Shown piece after piece: positions 47,362 through 58,642 of a DNA stretch of 64,000 bases (position 1 is the first letter of the stretch; each line of letters begins with the position of its first letter). The DNA comes from Tribonema minus. Its lineage: Eukaryota > Sar > Xanthophyceae > Tribonematales > Tribonemataceae. The stretch covers positions 310,001 to 374,000 of the forward strand of contig JAFCMP010000526.1 of the NCBI GenBank assembly GCA_017506865.1, written 5' to 3'. The position numbers were made by a program, and so were the translations under genes. Below the pieces are notes generated by a model. The model searched no databases. It was not told where the DNA came from and saw only the letters and a program-made list of their open reading frames with translations.

Positions 47362-49396
47362 TCAGCCTTGCGCCAGCAACCAGCTGAGCAGCCTGGACAC
47401 CACGGTCACGTTGATACTGTTGCCGATGAGCTTGTAGGCGGCTCTATTGGACGTCCCCGGGGAAAACACAAAAGACTCCGGGAACCCCGCCACCCTCAGC
47501 ATCTCCCGCGGCGTAAAGTACCGCAGTTTCTGCCCCCCTTCCACAAAGCTGAAGCGCGCGCGCCCCCCCCATTCGACAGTTACGCCATCCTCGCTCAGCA
47601 GCAGATACGGCCCCGCCTTGCCGATCTGCCTGCCGTAGCCCTTGGTGAAGGTGATGGTGGCGGTGCTCGCGGCGGTGGCGACGTCGAGCGGCTGACGCGC
47701 CGCCGCCGCCGCCACCCTATCTTCAACTGCGAAGTCGGCGACTTCCCGCGCGCTCAGCTGCTCCAGGTACTGAGCGATGCTGCTCGGCTGTGCGGCAGCG
47801 CTCAGGTCTTGGGGCGCGGCCTGCGCCGGGAACTCGAGGGACGGGGCGTGTACGCAGGACTGCCCGGAGCTGCGCTGGAAGGCTAGACAGTAGTATCTGC
47901 AAGGGAGGCGGAGGCGTGGAGTGGAGGCCTGTGAGGAGATGAGATGGCGGCGCATCGCCATGTGCGATGCGAGTGCCACGAGCGCAGTTGCTAGGCATCT
48001 TCAGTCAGTAGATGGCGGTGGTCTGACCGGGAACTGAAGCGAAGATTCAGCCGCAAGTTTCTGCCTACTGTGCACTGGCACTAGGTATGTGTGCGCTGTG
48101 ACTAGCGCTGGGCCGACACACAGAGAGTGGGCAACACGTATGATGCTCTAAACTGATCCCTGTGCCGAGTGCGAGCGCGCGCGCCTGTGGTGGCGCAATG
48201 CACTGCACCCGCGGCACGAAAGCGGCGACAGCATCGATGCACCGGCGTTGGTGCAGACCACCACTGCACCGCCGGGAAAGCAACGCATGCACAAAATGAT
48301 CAGGTCAAGCTGAGGCCGTTGTTCCAACTTGTTCGTCATAGGGCTAATTCGGCACAATTGTATCAGAGTCGCACGCACGCTGAATGTGCCTTGTGCAAGC
48401 TGCCAGCTTCTGTTCAAACTCACACAGCATTTACTTGTAGGCATGATGTAGAAGCGTTGTCGCCAATATGAATAAAGTCAATAACTTGGCAAGACGCTCG
48501 ACTCTGTGTAACATTTGATTAACGAGCAAACGGCCAGGCATCCTCTCAGTGCACACGTCACCACAATGATGTCGTTCATGGTGCAGTGGTGTGCCATAGA
48601 GTGAAGCACACCCAAGCCCACCAGACAAGGGATAGTCAGTTGTGTCAAAAGAATCTCATGTGCCCTCACACATATTCTGTATAATTGCTTATCTCACATC
48701 ATACATTTTCACTTACTTCCATGCTTCTAGTACGTCCGCAGTAGTGCTACTTTGAAGAATGCAGCAGCGGTGTACCCCGTCTACGCCACTGTTGCTGCGC
48801 GACTCTGCTCTTCAAATGCTGGACCTCCACAGAGCATGTTCCAGTAGAGCAGCAATGACTTGCCTGGTGCGCGTGTTTGGAATGCCCAGCTGCGTTGGGC
48901 TCAGTAGGAACTGATGCACCTGATAGCCCCTCAACGCCAGCACCTCCATGAGCCTGGCGCACGTATCGCTGCCCTCAAATCCCTGCACATTCTCCAGCAT
49001 CAGGCGCTGCGGACACGCTTCCATCCCCTGCAGCAGCTCCATCAGGTGCAGGAAGCTCTTGCTCCTGGGATCTGCCGTGTCTCGCTGCAGGCCGATCCGC
49101 GTGTAGGGTTGGCAGGGAGGGGATAGCAGCCAGAGATCGCTGGGCGGCAGGCTGGTCTGTGTGAGGTGCTCAATGGATTTGCACACCACCCTCTCGTTCC
49201 ACACATGCTGATAGGCAGCATTGGCTGCCTCATTGACGTCGTACGCAGTCACCTGCATTCTTTGACTGTCACCGCAAGCTTGGGCTAGCGCCGCTCGAAA
49301 GCCCCCTATGCCGCTGTAGAACTCCAGTGCAGTCAGGCCGTGCACTGCACCGACCAATAGTAGTGCAGCCACCCATCTCACCCCCCAGTTGCACAT
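47362..49396 (-). CDS. TRDMT1: Dnmt2-type tRNA (cytosine-5) methyltransferase, GC-AG intron
   Basis: Two exons on the minus strand, 49396-48864 and 47896-47362, give 355 residues; the family is usually about 330-400. Known members methylate C38 of tRNA-Asp using AdoMet. Visible motifs: I LEFYSGIGGFRAAL (~24-37), IV SPPCQPYTRIG with catalytic Cys95, the Dnmt2-typical form of this motif, VI ENVQGFEGS (Glu135), VIII QFLLSPTQLGIPNTRTR, and the C-terminal FTKGYGR, LRYFTPREMLRVAGFPESF and GNSINVTVVSRLL. The family's Cys-Phe-Thr triad reads Thr-Phe-Thr here. The junction restores IPNTRTR-YYCLAFQR, matching the family pattern, but only if the intron uses a GC donor (AG/GCAAGT) with a CTTGCAG acceptor. 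The N-terminus has a short hydrophobic stretch before motif I, unusual for Dnmt2. It is divergent from the giant gene. Confidence 0.93.
47897..48863 (-). other. GC-AG intron of TRDMT1 (967 bp)
   Basis: The minus-strand boundaries are ACCAG/GCAAGTC and CCTTGCAG/ATAC. The combined exon length of 1,068 bp is a multiple of three only with this pairing, and the joined protein follows the family consensus across the junction. No gene is visible inside. Confidence 0.85.
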
Positions 49397-49588
49397 GTCC
49401 AATCATGGGCAGCTCTGCCGCAAAGCGAGACTAATATTCCAAACTTAAACTTCAACTGTGGATCCAGACGGTTGGGAACGGAAAGCGAGAGCGGTAGATC
49501 ACATGTTGACGGCACACAATCGCTGGCACGCGCGAAAGCTTGCATTGAGCTGCGATGCAGGCACAATCATAGACCAGCGCGCCAGGTG
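49397..49588. promoter_or_regulatory. Short bidirectional promoter between TRDMT1 and the giant gene
   Basis: Only 192 bp separate the two start codons. It contains one exact AACTTCAA (49448-49455) in CTTAAACTTCAACTG and no obvious TATA box. Confidence 0.5.
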
Positions 49589-52500
49589 ATGCACAAGATG
49601 CTTGAAAAATCCAGCAAGGCAGATGCGCCGAGGTTGCGAGCTGCCTTGGTGCTGTGGGCCCTGCTGCAGTGTACCTGTCGCTGTTACTGCAAGCTAGATC
49701 GACCGCAAGAGCTCAGGGAGTTGCTTGAAACAGGACACCAGCACAGCACCCAGCTTCTTTCAGCAGCTGCACTTGAGGAGCTTCCGGAGCTAGAAGACAC
49801 CATCGCAGCAGCGCCAACAGCAGGACAGGATGCTTATCAAATACAACTCCTTACGTTTAGGACAGCACCCAGCATTGACGTCATAGAAGACACACCAGTT
49901 TTGCTAGGAGAAATTCAGCTGGACGGCGTTGCTGCACCACAGCCGCCCGATGCCGACATATTCGCGGTGCTGACGCTGTCAGCGCAGCATGGCAGCTTGC
50001 ACCTTGTGCGCGAGGTGCCAGGTGTGCTAGCTGTGCAACCAGCTAGTGATGCAGATGCCAATGAGTGGAACACGCAGTGGTACAGAGGCACATTGCTGGC
50101 CCTCAAGGCTGCCCTTCAGGCAGGCGTGACCTACTCCCCAGCTCCCGACTTCAACGGCGCAGACCGCTTGCAGCTCGCGCTGCGCAGCCTCGGCGGCGAC
50201 GGCGCGCCGGCCGCCACGCTGGTAGAAGCGTCAATCAGCGCCGCGGTCGCCGCTGTGAACGACGCGCCGCGCATCGCGCACGACGCGCGCGGGCTGAGCA
50301 TCAGCGAGGGCGAGACCGTCGCCGTCGCGCGCGCGCTCGCGCTGAGTGACGTCGACATCGGCGGCCACCGCTGCACGCTGAGCCTGGCGTGCGCGCACGG
50401 CGCCTTCCGCGCGCAGGCGTCGCTCGCGTCGGACGCGACGGTGGCGATCCTGGCGGGCGGCGGCGGCAGCAGCGGCGGCGACGCGCGCCTCGTGCTGAGC
50501 GCTGCCATCGACGACCTCAACGCGGCGCTGCGGCACGTCGCGTACGCGCCCGACGCGCACTGGCACGGCGCCGACGCGTGGGACGTGGAGGTCACCGACG
50601 GCGGCGCCTCCGGGGCGGGCGGGCCGCGCACCGCTCGCGCCCAGATCACCATCATCGTCACCCCTGTGAACGACGCTCCAATAATCGAATCGCCGGCGCG
50701 GCTGGAGGCGACGGCGGGCGCGGCGACGCGCGTGCGCGGCGTGTCCGTCACGGACGCGGACGGCGCTGTGGAGGCGCTGACGGTGACGGTGGCGGCAGCG
50801 CGCGGCCGCGTGGGCCTGCTGCCGGGCACAGCTCTGGGGGGGCTGTACTTCCCGGAGGAGGGGGAGAGGGGGTACCCTCCGGGGAGCGTCTCCGACGCGA
50901 GCATGGAGGGGCGGTGGCGGCGGCGGCTGGTCGCCGCGGGGACGCAGGCGGCGCTGCGCGGCGCGCTGGCGACAGGGCTCGTTTTTATTAGTGGCGACGG
51001 CGACGGCGCGGCGTCGAGCGTTGAGGATGAAATCGCGGTGAGCGCTGCGGACGCCGCGGGCGCGGAGGCGCGCGTCGTCATCGCAGTCGCCGTCCTACCG
51101 GAGCTGCGCCCGCCGCTGCGGGTGCTGGTCGCCGACACGTTCTTCACGACCGAGGACCAGTCCCTGGAACTCTCCGCGAGCATCGTGCGCGCGGGCGTGG
51201 CGGGGGGCACGCCCCTCGGCGCCGTCCTGCTGAACGTCACCGCGACGGTCTCCGCGGGGACGCTGTCGCTGCCGTCGATGCGCGGGCTCGCGCCGCTGGA
51301 CGGTGACGGCGGCGGCGGAGGCGGCAGCGCGCTCTTCGGCGGCGTCGCCGTGCGCGGCCTCGCGCGCGACGTCAACGCGGCGCTGCGCGCGCTGCGCTTT
51401 GACCCGCCGCTCGACTGGAACGCGGCGGCGGAGGGCGCGGCGGCGCTCACCGTGACCGCCGTGCTGAGCGCTGATGCCGATGGCGATGATGCCGCACCAT
51501 CGCCGGCCATCGGCAGCGCCGCGATCATCGCGTCCGCCGTCAACGACGCGCCGACGGTCGAGGCGCCGCTGCGCGTGCGCGGCGTCGGCGGCGCGCCCAT
51601 CGCCATCGCCGGCGTCACGGTAGACGACCCCGACCTCGACGAGACGCGCGGCGCGCTGGCGGAGCTGCTGCTGGAGGCATCCGGCGCGGCGGAGGGCGCG
51701 AGCGTCATCCTGCCCGTGACGCCGGGCGTGCACGTGCTGGAGCGCGGCAGCAGCGGCGGCGGCGGCAACGGCGGCAGCGGAGGCGGCGATCAGTTCATCA
51801 GGTGCCGCGGCGCGCTGCGCGCGCTCAACGCGGCGTTGGAGGGGCTCGCCTTCCGCTGCGGCCGCGGCGGCAACGCGGGCGCGCTGCGCATCACCGTCAG
51901 CGACCTCGGCAGCACGGGCGCCGGCGGCGCGCGCACGGCGACGGCGACGGTCGCGGTGGCGGCGGCGGCGGCGCGGTCGCCGCCGACGGTCGTCGTGCCG
52001 GGGCGCGCGCTGCGCATCCTGGAGGATGATCCGACGCCGCTCGTGGGCGTGCGCGTGAATGACCCAGATGTCAGCGCTCAGCTCGGCGTGAATGTCACAG
52101 CGCAGCACGGGCGCGTGGCGCTGGCGGCAGCGCTGGCGGGAGCGACGGCGGAGGCGGCGGTGCTCGAGTGCGAGCGCGGGGTGCGCTGGATGGTGTGCCT
52201 GTCCGGAGAGGTGGCAGCGATCAACGCGGCGCTAGAGCGGCTGGTGTACACGGGGGCGCAGGACTGGAACTCGGCGAGCGGGGGGGGAGTGGACAGAGTT
52301 GAAGTTGCGGCGACGGATCAGCCGTGGGCGCTGGAGGAGGTCGTGAAAGCGGAGGTGCTCATTGAGGTGAGTGTGGCGGCATGCTCACGGTGTGCGCATT
52401 GCGCATTGTATGCAACTTAGTGTATGGCGCGTGCGTTGCCACCACAGAGGTGTGTTCATGAAGGTGTGGTGTAGTCCACGGTGGTACTGCGCACAGCCGC

Positions 52501-55500
52501 AGCAGCGCTGGTGCCGACAGCCCGCCGCTGACTGACAACTGTCACTCACGCGCTCTGCCTCGCGCATTCTCTGCACCAGCAATGCAATTTATAAAAAAGA
52601 TGTGCACTTGACTCTCACTCATAGCTATTTTGTGATGGTGGCAGTGCTCATCGAAGGCGTCAAGGCATCACGTTTGGTGTGCTTTGCATGCTGCTGCTGC
52701 TGCTGCTGCTGCTGGTGGCGGCTGTGCAGCAGATGGCATGACATGAACATATCTGTCAAATGTCATTGGTCTGCCATAGCAGCGCTGGGTGGCAGCAGTG
52801 GTAGCGGCGAGAAATTCTCTAGGTGCATGCAGCGAAGGTGGCAGCGCTCCTCTGCTTGCCAGACAGCCTCGCGCAGCGCGATGGTCTGATGGTCATGATA
52901 TGACACGTAACTCGTTGAGAGTTGCGGGGAAGTTGTGCACAATGGACTGGCATTAGGGTTAGGGTTAGGATTGGGGCTGGAGTCAGGGTCAGGGTTAGGA
53001 TTATTGTTGGGGTGTAGGGTTATGGTTAGCTGCGCAATGCACAATAGTGCCACTACTGCCAGTGGCGATTTACGGTTAGGGTTGGGTCATGAGTCAGGGT
53101 TGGAGTTAGGGTTAGGATTACGAGGCCTGAGCCTGACCTCTGAGGTTGGCTGCTGTCAGGCATGCAGGGGGACAGTGGATAGCACCTGCTGGGATCGGTG
53201 GCACTGCTCAGTAGCTAGGCTCAGGCGTATTGCCCAGTGGGCGGCAATGCGTCAACGGCGCTCGCCACATGAATATAAACCAAATTTGTGTCTGTGTACC
53301 TTGTAGTTGCATTGAGCACCTTTTGTTGTCAAGGGAAGAGGATGTCATGTGTCTTGCAGTAGTGGCGCATCGCAGCAGCTTCCAGGCGAAGGAGATCAGC
53401 TTCCGATGGTGGGTGACAGTCTAATGGAGCGGAGCAGTGATCGCTGGTGGTGCCCAGCGTGGCGGCGGCACCAGTGGTGCTGACTAGCTGTCTCAGGGTT
53501 AGGTCTAGGGTTAGGGTTAGGGTCAGGGTTAGCATTCAGTACACTGCCGGCTTTGCGAGTGCAGCATCGCAAAGACATTGGTGACTAGGGGCATTGGACG
53601 AACATGCGAAGTGTACAGAACCTCATGCATCGATGAATGTGTAAATTAAGAAGTACTCTAAGTCCTTCAAGATACATATGTATATATATGTGTACATGTA
53701 TGTACGCAGTTGCGCCATGATCGCTCTGCCCATGATGATTCATACTCAGAACGCTGTCACAAGTGTATTTCCCACATCACTTTTCATGAACACTTGATTG
53801 TATTGTCTAGTACATCAAGAAGTGCACATGTGCCACCAACATGCTGCAGGTGTGGTCCATGGCAACACCCAGCTGCGACGCCATATTGTCCTCCCTCTTC
53901 AATTGTGACGGATTATCTGATTCAAAGTCATGATATGAAAAGTCCAGGCTGTGTGCACTCGTGATTTCGCCCGCAGCTGCTGCCACCTTTTATCTCGTGT
54001 CGCAGAGTTTTTACATGCACGCGTCGCACGCGCATTCGCGTCCACCGGCAACAAACAAACCATACACAACTCCCAAGTACTTCAAGTACACGGCCACTGC
54101 CCAGTATCTACTTTAACCAGCCGACCAAGCCGTCGTAGGTAATCTCACATCACGTGAACAAAACTATACTTCGGAGTACATAGTCTATGTATATATCATG
54201 CCAACCGCGCCGCTCACGACCACACGCGCACCCCCCCACCGCACCCCAGGTCGTCCCCGTCAATGACCCCCCTACCATCGCCGCGCCGCGCGACGGCCTG
54301 CACGCGCAGCAGCGCTCAGTCCTGATTCTCGGCGGCGCCATCACCGTACACGACGTCGACGACAACGAAGACGCCGCCTTTGCTGAGCCGCTGACGCTCT
54401 TGCTGAGCGTTGACGCCGGCAAACTCGCCTTCGCCGCGACTGCGGGCCTGCGCCTGCTGTCGCCGCCGCGCGGCAGCGCTCTGGCCGCGGCGGGCGCGCT
54501 CGCGCACCTCAACGCCGCCCTCGCCGCCGCCACCTACACCCCCGACGCAGCGGCGCCGCGCGCTGCTGCTGCCTCCGCCGCCGCCGCGGTGCTCACCGTG
54601 GCCATGCGCGACGCCGGCGGCGCCGCCGCGGAGCGCGCGGTGCGCATTTCCGTCGCGCCGCGCGCCGCGGCGCAGCCGCACGCGCAGTGCTCAGCAGCAG
54701 TCGTCGTGCTGCGCGAGGATGGCAAGGTCGGCGTCGCGGGCGCGCTGAGCGTTGACGGTGAACTCGAGTTGGCGGTGGTTACCGTGGTCGTAACCGCCGA
54801 GCACGGGCGCCTGCGCGGCGGGGCGGCGGCGGCGGCGGCGGCGGCGCGGCTGCTGCTGGCGGTGCAGCCGTGGCCGCTGCCGGCGCGCGGCGTGGCGGCG
54901 ATGGAGCTGCGGGGCGGCGTTGAGGATGTGAACGCGGCGTTGGAGGAGCTGCGCTACGCGCCGCTGCCGGACTACTCAGGTGCGCGTGCGTCTGTGGTGG
55001 TGTCTGCTGAGCGCTGTGCGGCTGTTTTCTTTAGAGGGCAGGTATGCTGCGGGCGTACAGGTGCTGCTGCGCGCCATCTGACGTCTACACTTGACTCACG
55101 ACTCATGACTCGATGCAGCAGAGCACCCACACCCCTACTGCTCCTGCAAACGCGCATTTCGCAGGTGCGGACGTCATCACGCTTACGGCGCGCGACGAGA
55201 GCGCCGCTGCGCCCTCCAAATGCGAACTTCAACTCTTTGTTCAGCCCGTGAACGACGCGCCGCGCGTCGTGCTCCTCGGCGACGGCGACGGCAACGGCGA
55301 CGCTCCCCACCCCATCTTCAACTGCACCGAGGACACGCCCATGGCGCTCAAGGGCATCGCCGTCACGGACGCCGACGTGGCGCCAGCGCTACGCGGCGGT
55401 GGCGACGTGTGCGCAGGCGCCGGCGGCAGCGGCGGCGGCGGCTTTGTCGTGACTGTCACGGCGGAGCGTGGCGCGCTGACGGTCACGTCCGCGCTCGGCC

Positions 55501-58500
55501 GGCTTATGGTTGCCGCCGACGCCGCAACAGCCTCAGCTTCAACCTCATCTTCAACTTCAACTTCAATTGTTGAGGGCGCCGACGCAGGCGCGCCGCGTCG
55601 CTCGCTGACCTTCCGCGGCGCGCTGAGCAGCGTGAACGCGGCGCTCACGACGCTGCGCTACCACCCGCCGCCGCAGTACGCCGGCGCCGACGCCGTCGCC
55701 ATCGCAGCAGATGACGGCGGCGCCTGCGGCAGCGGCGATGGCGGCGCGCTGACCGGCGCGCGCACCTTCCGCATCGACGTGGCGCCCGTTGATGACCCGC
55801 CGGTGATCCTGATCGGAGGCGTCGCGGTGCGCGGCGCGCGCATGCTGGTGCCGTCCGGCGGCGGCGCGGTGCCCGCCGCCGCCGCGCACGCGCGCGCGCG
55901 CCAGGGCGCGCGCCTCGCGCTGCCGGCGGTCGCGGTGGTGGACGCGGACGCGACGCGCGCGGCAATTGTGCGCGTGCGCGCCGCGGCAATCAACGGCCTG
56001 CTCCAGCTCGCGGTCGACGCGCCGCTGGACGGCGTGCGCGTCGCCACCACGCCCGCCGCGGCCGGCCTACTTCAACATGAAGTTGAAGAATATGAAGTTG
56101 ACGCACCGCGCGACGCCGCGCGCGGCGCCAGCGCCGCCGCCATCGAGCTCGAGGGCGCGCCGGCTGCGGTGTCGGCAGCGCTCGCCGGTCTCGCGTTCGT
56201 GCCCACGGCGTCGGGCCTGTGGGAGTACGCCGCCGGCAGCGCGACGCCGGTGCTGCCGCCGGGCCACGCGCGGCTGGCGCTGGTGGAGATCACCGCGGCG
56301 CCGGCAGGGGCGCCCGCGCCCGCCGCGTTCGCGCTCATCCACGTGTCGGTGGAGGCAGTGAACCACGCGCCGCGCATCGACGCGCCGCACGAGGTGGCAG
56401 CGCTCAGCGGCGGCGGCGGCGGCGGCAGCGTCGCGCGGCTGCGCGGCGTCGCGGTCGCCGATGACGACCTGCCCGACGCGTTCACGGGCGGCGGCGCGCT
56501 GACGGTTACGGTTGAAACCGCCACCGCGGGCGCACGGCTCGGCGTCGACGGCGGCGTGGTGCTGCTCAACGGCGTCCGCGACGTCGGCGCCGCCGCCTCC
56601 GCGGTAGTGCTCAGCGGCCTGCCCGCGCAGCTCAACCCGGTGCTGGACACGCTGACGCTGACGATACCGGCCGGCAGCGGCGGCGCTGCGGCGGCGGCGC
56701 TGCGCCCCGTTACGATTTCCGTAACCGACAACGGCTTTGGCGGCGCCGGCGGCGCACTGACGGCGGCGGCGAGCATCGCCGTCGTGCGCGCGCCCTCTCC
56801 CGCGCGAAGCAGCGACGCGGCCGGCTCGACTTCGACCACGACGAGCATGCAGACGATGGCCGAGGACGCGGTGCTGAGCGTCGCGGGCCTCGCTGACGTC
56901 ATCAGCAGCAGCGGCAGTTACGCTGCGGAAGATTCTTTGGAGGAACCGGTCTCCGTGCGCGTCGCGGCGCGCGCGGGGGCGCTGTTCCTCGGCCGCGGCG
57001 CCGCCGCGCTCCAGGTCGCGCCCGCCGCGCCCTCGGCGCTGTTCGCGGTGGCGGGGCGCGGCGGCGCGGCGCGCGCGGCGCGCGAGGTACAGGCCGTCGC
57101 CACCGCCGCGCCATGGCGCTACGAGGTGCAGCGCGTGGACGCGTGGGCGGCGGCGGCAGATTTGAGCGCTGCCGATGTGCGCCTGTCGCTGAGTCGCGGC
57201 GGCATGACGACGAGCGCTGGCGTGTCGTTGCTGAATTCTGTGGCAGAGGCGGCGGCGGCGCTGCAGGGGCTGCGGAACGCGGGGCGCGTGCGCGTCGCGC
57301 GCGCGGCGCTGTCGGAGGCGGAGCTGCGGGAGCGGCGCGCGCCGGGGGGGGGGCGGCTGGCGGCGCGGTTCATGGTGACGTTCCTCACCGCGGGCGGCGA
57401 GGTGCGTCGTTGTTGAAGTGGAGTTCGCTGGGATGGCGAAGGCTGCGTTGCGTGCGCGTAGGGCGAGGGGCGTGTGATGATCGGTGACCTTTGTTGACAT
57501 TGCAGGCGAAAAGCAGGCACACATGACATCTGGGTTGTGTGCGCCAGCAGCAGGTTTCGACGCTCACTGAAGGTACAGATGGGATGCAGCTCTGAGCCTG
57601 TGGAAGTGAAATGATGAGGAGAGGGGCAGGGGCTGTCCTTGCGATCTAGAGTCCGGGTAAGGCAGCATGCTCCAATGCGGATGCTCTCGCAGCGGCTGCT
57701 TCTGACATCGCCCATTGAAGGCCGGTACTGGTGTGTTCGCACGGGTGGCACTGCTGCAAGCTCAAGATGGGCACCACTAGCAGTTACAACAACTGCAACC
57801 TCTTCTTACAGTATAAATAAATCATATTCCGTGAAACTGCTGCCGGGTCCCACGCCCTGTCGCCATTTGTAACACCGCTTGTTCTCATCATGCGCCGCCG
57901 CTGCGCCGCAGGTGCCGCTACTACAAGCATCCGACATCAACATCGCGCCGGCGGACGACGCGCTGCGCAGCGACGCGGCGTGGGCCGCGGCGGCGGACGT
58001 AACCGTCACGCGCGTGCAGCGCGGCACGCTGCCGCTGCCCGCGCAGCGCGTCACGCTGCGCGCCGATGCGCCCCTTGCGGCGGGCGACTTCGCGCTCGCA
58101 GTGAGCATCGACGAAGGCCCTAGCGTCGCCACCGCTCCGCTGAGCCATGACGCGTCGGAAGCGGCTGTCGCGGCAGCGCTCGGAACAGTAGGCGGCGTCG
58201 GCGTCGTCACTGTCGCGCGTGCCGCGGAGGTGCTGCCGTCTTACGTCGCCACGTCCTGGGACATCACGTTTTATGGCGCGCTCGGCGCGGTGCTGCTGGC
58301 GCCGCTGTGGCAGGACGCGACCAGCCGCGCTGAGGCGTGCGACGACTGCCGCGCCTTCGACGCCGCGTGGTCGCTCGACGCCAGCGTCGCCCCGCGTGTG
58401 GCGGTTACGGTGGTAACTGCCGCCGACGCGGGGCCCGTCGCGGGCAGCTTCCGCCTCTTGTACACGCCGCCGCTGCCGCAGCAGCAGCAGCAGCAGCGGC

Positions 58501-58593
58501 AGCAGCAGCAGCGCACGCGCGCCATCGCCGCGGACGCCACCGCCGCGCAGGTCCGCGCGGCGCTGGAGGAGCTGGACGCGTTCGCGGCGTACC

Positions 58594-58642
<49 letters not shown>

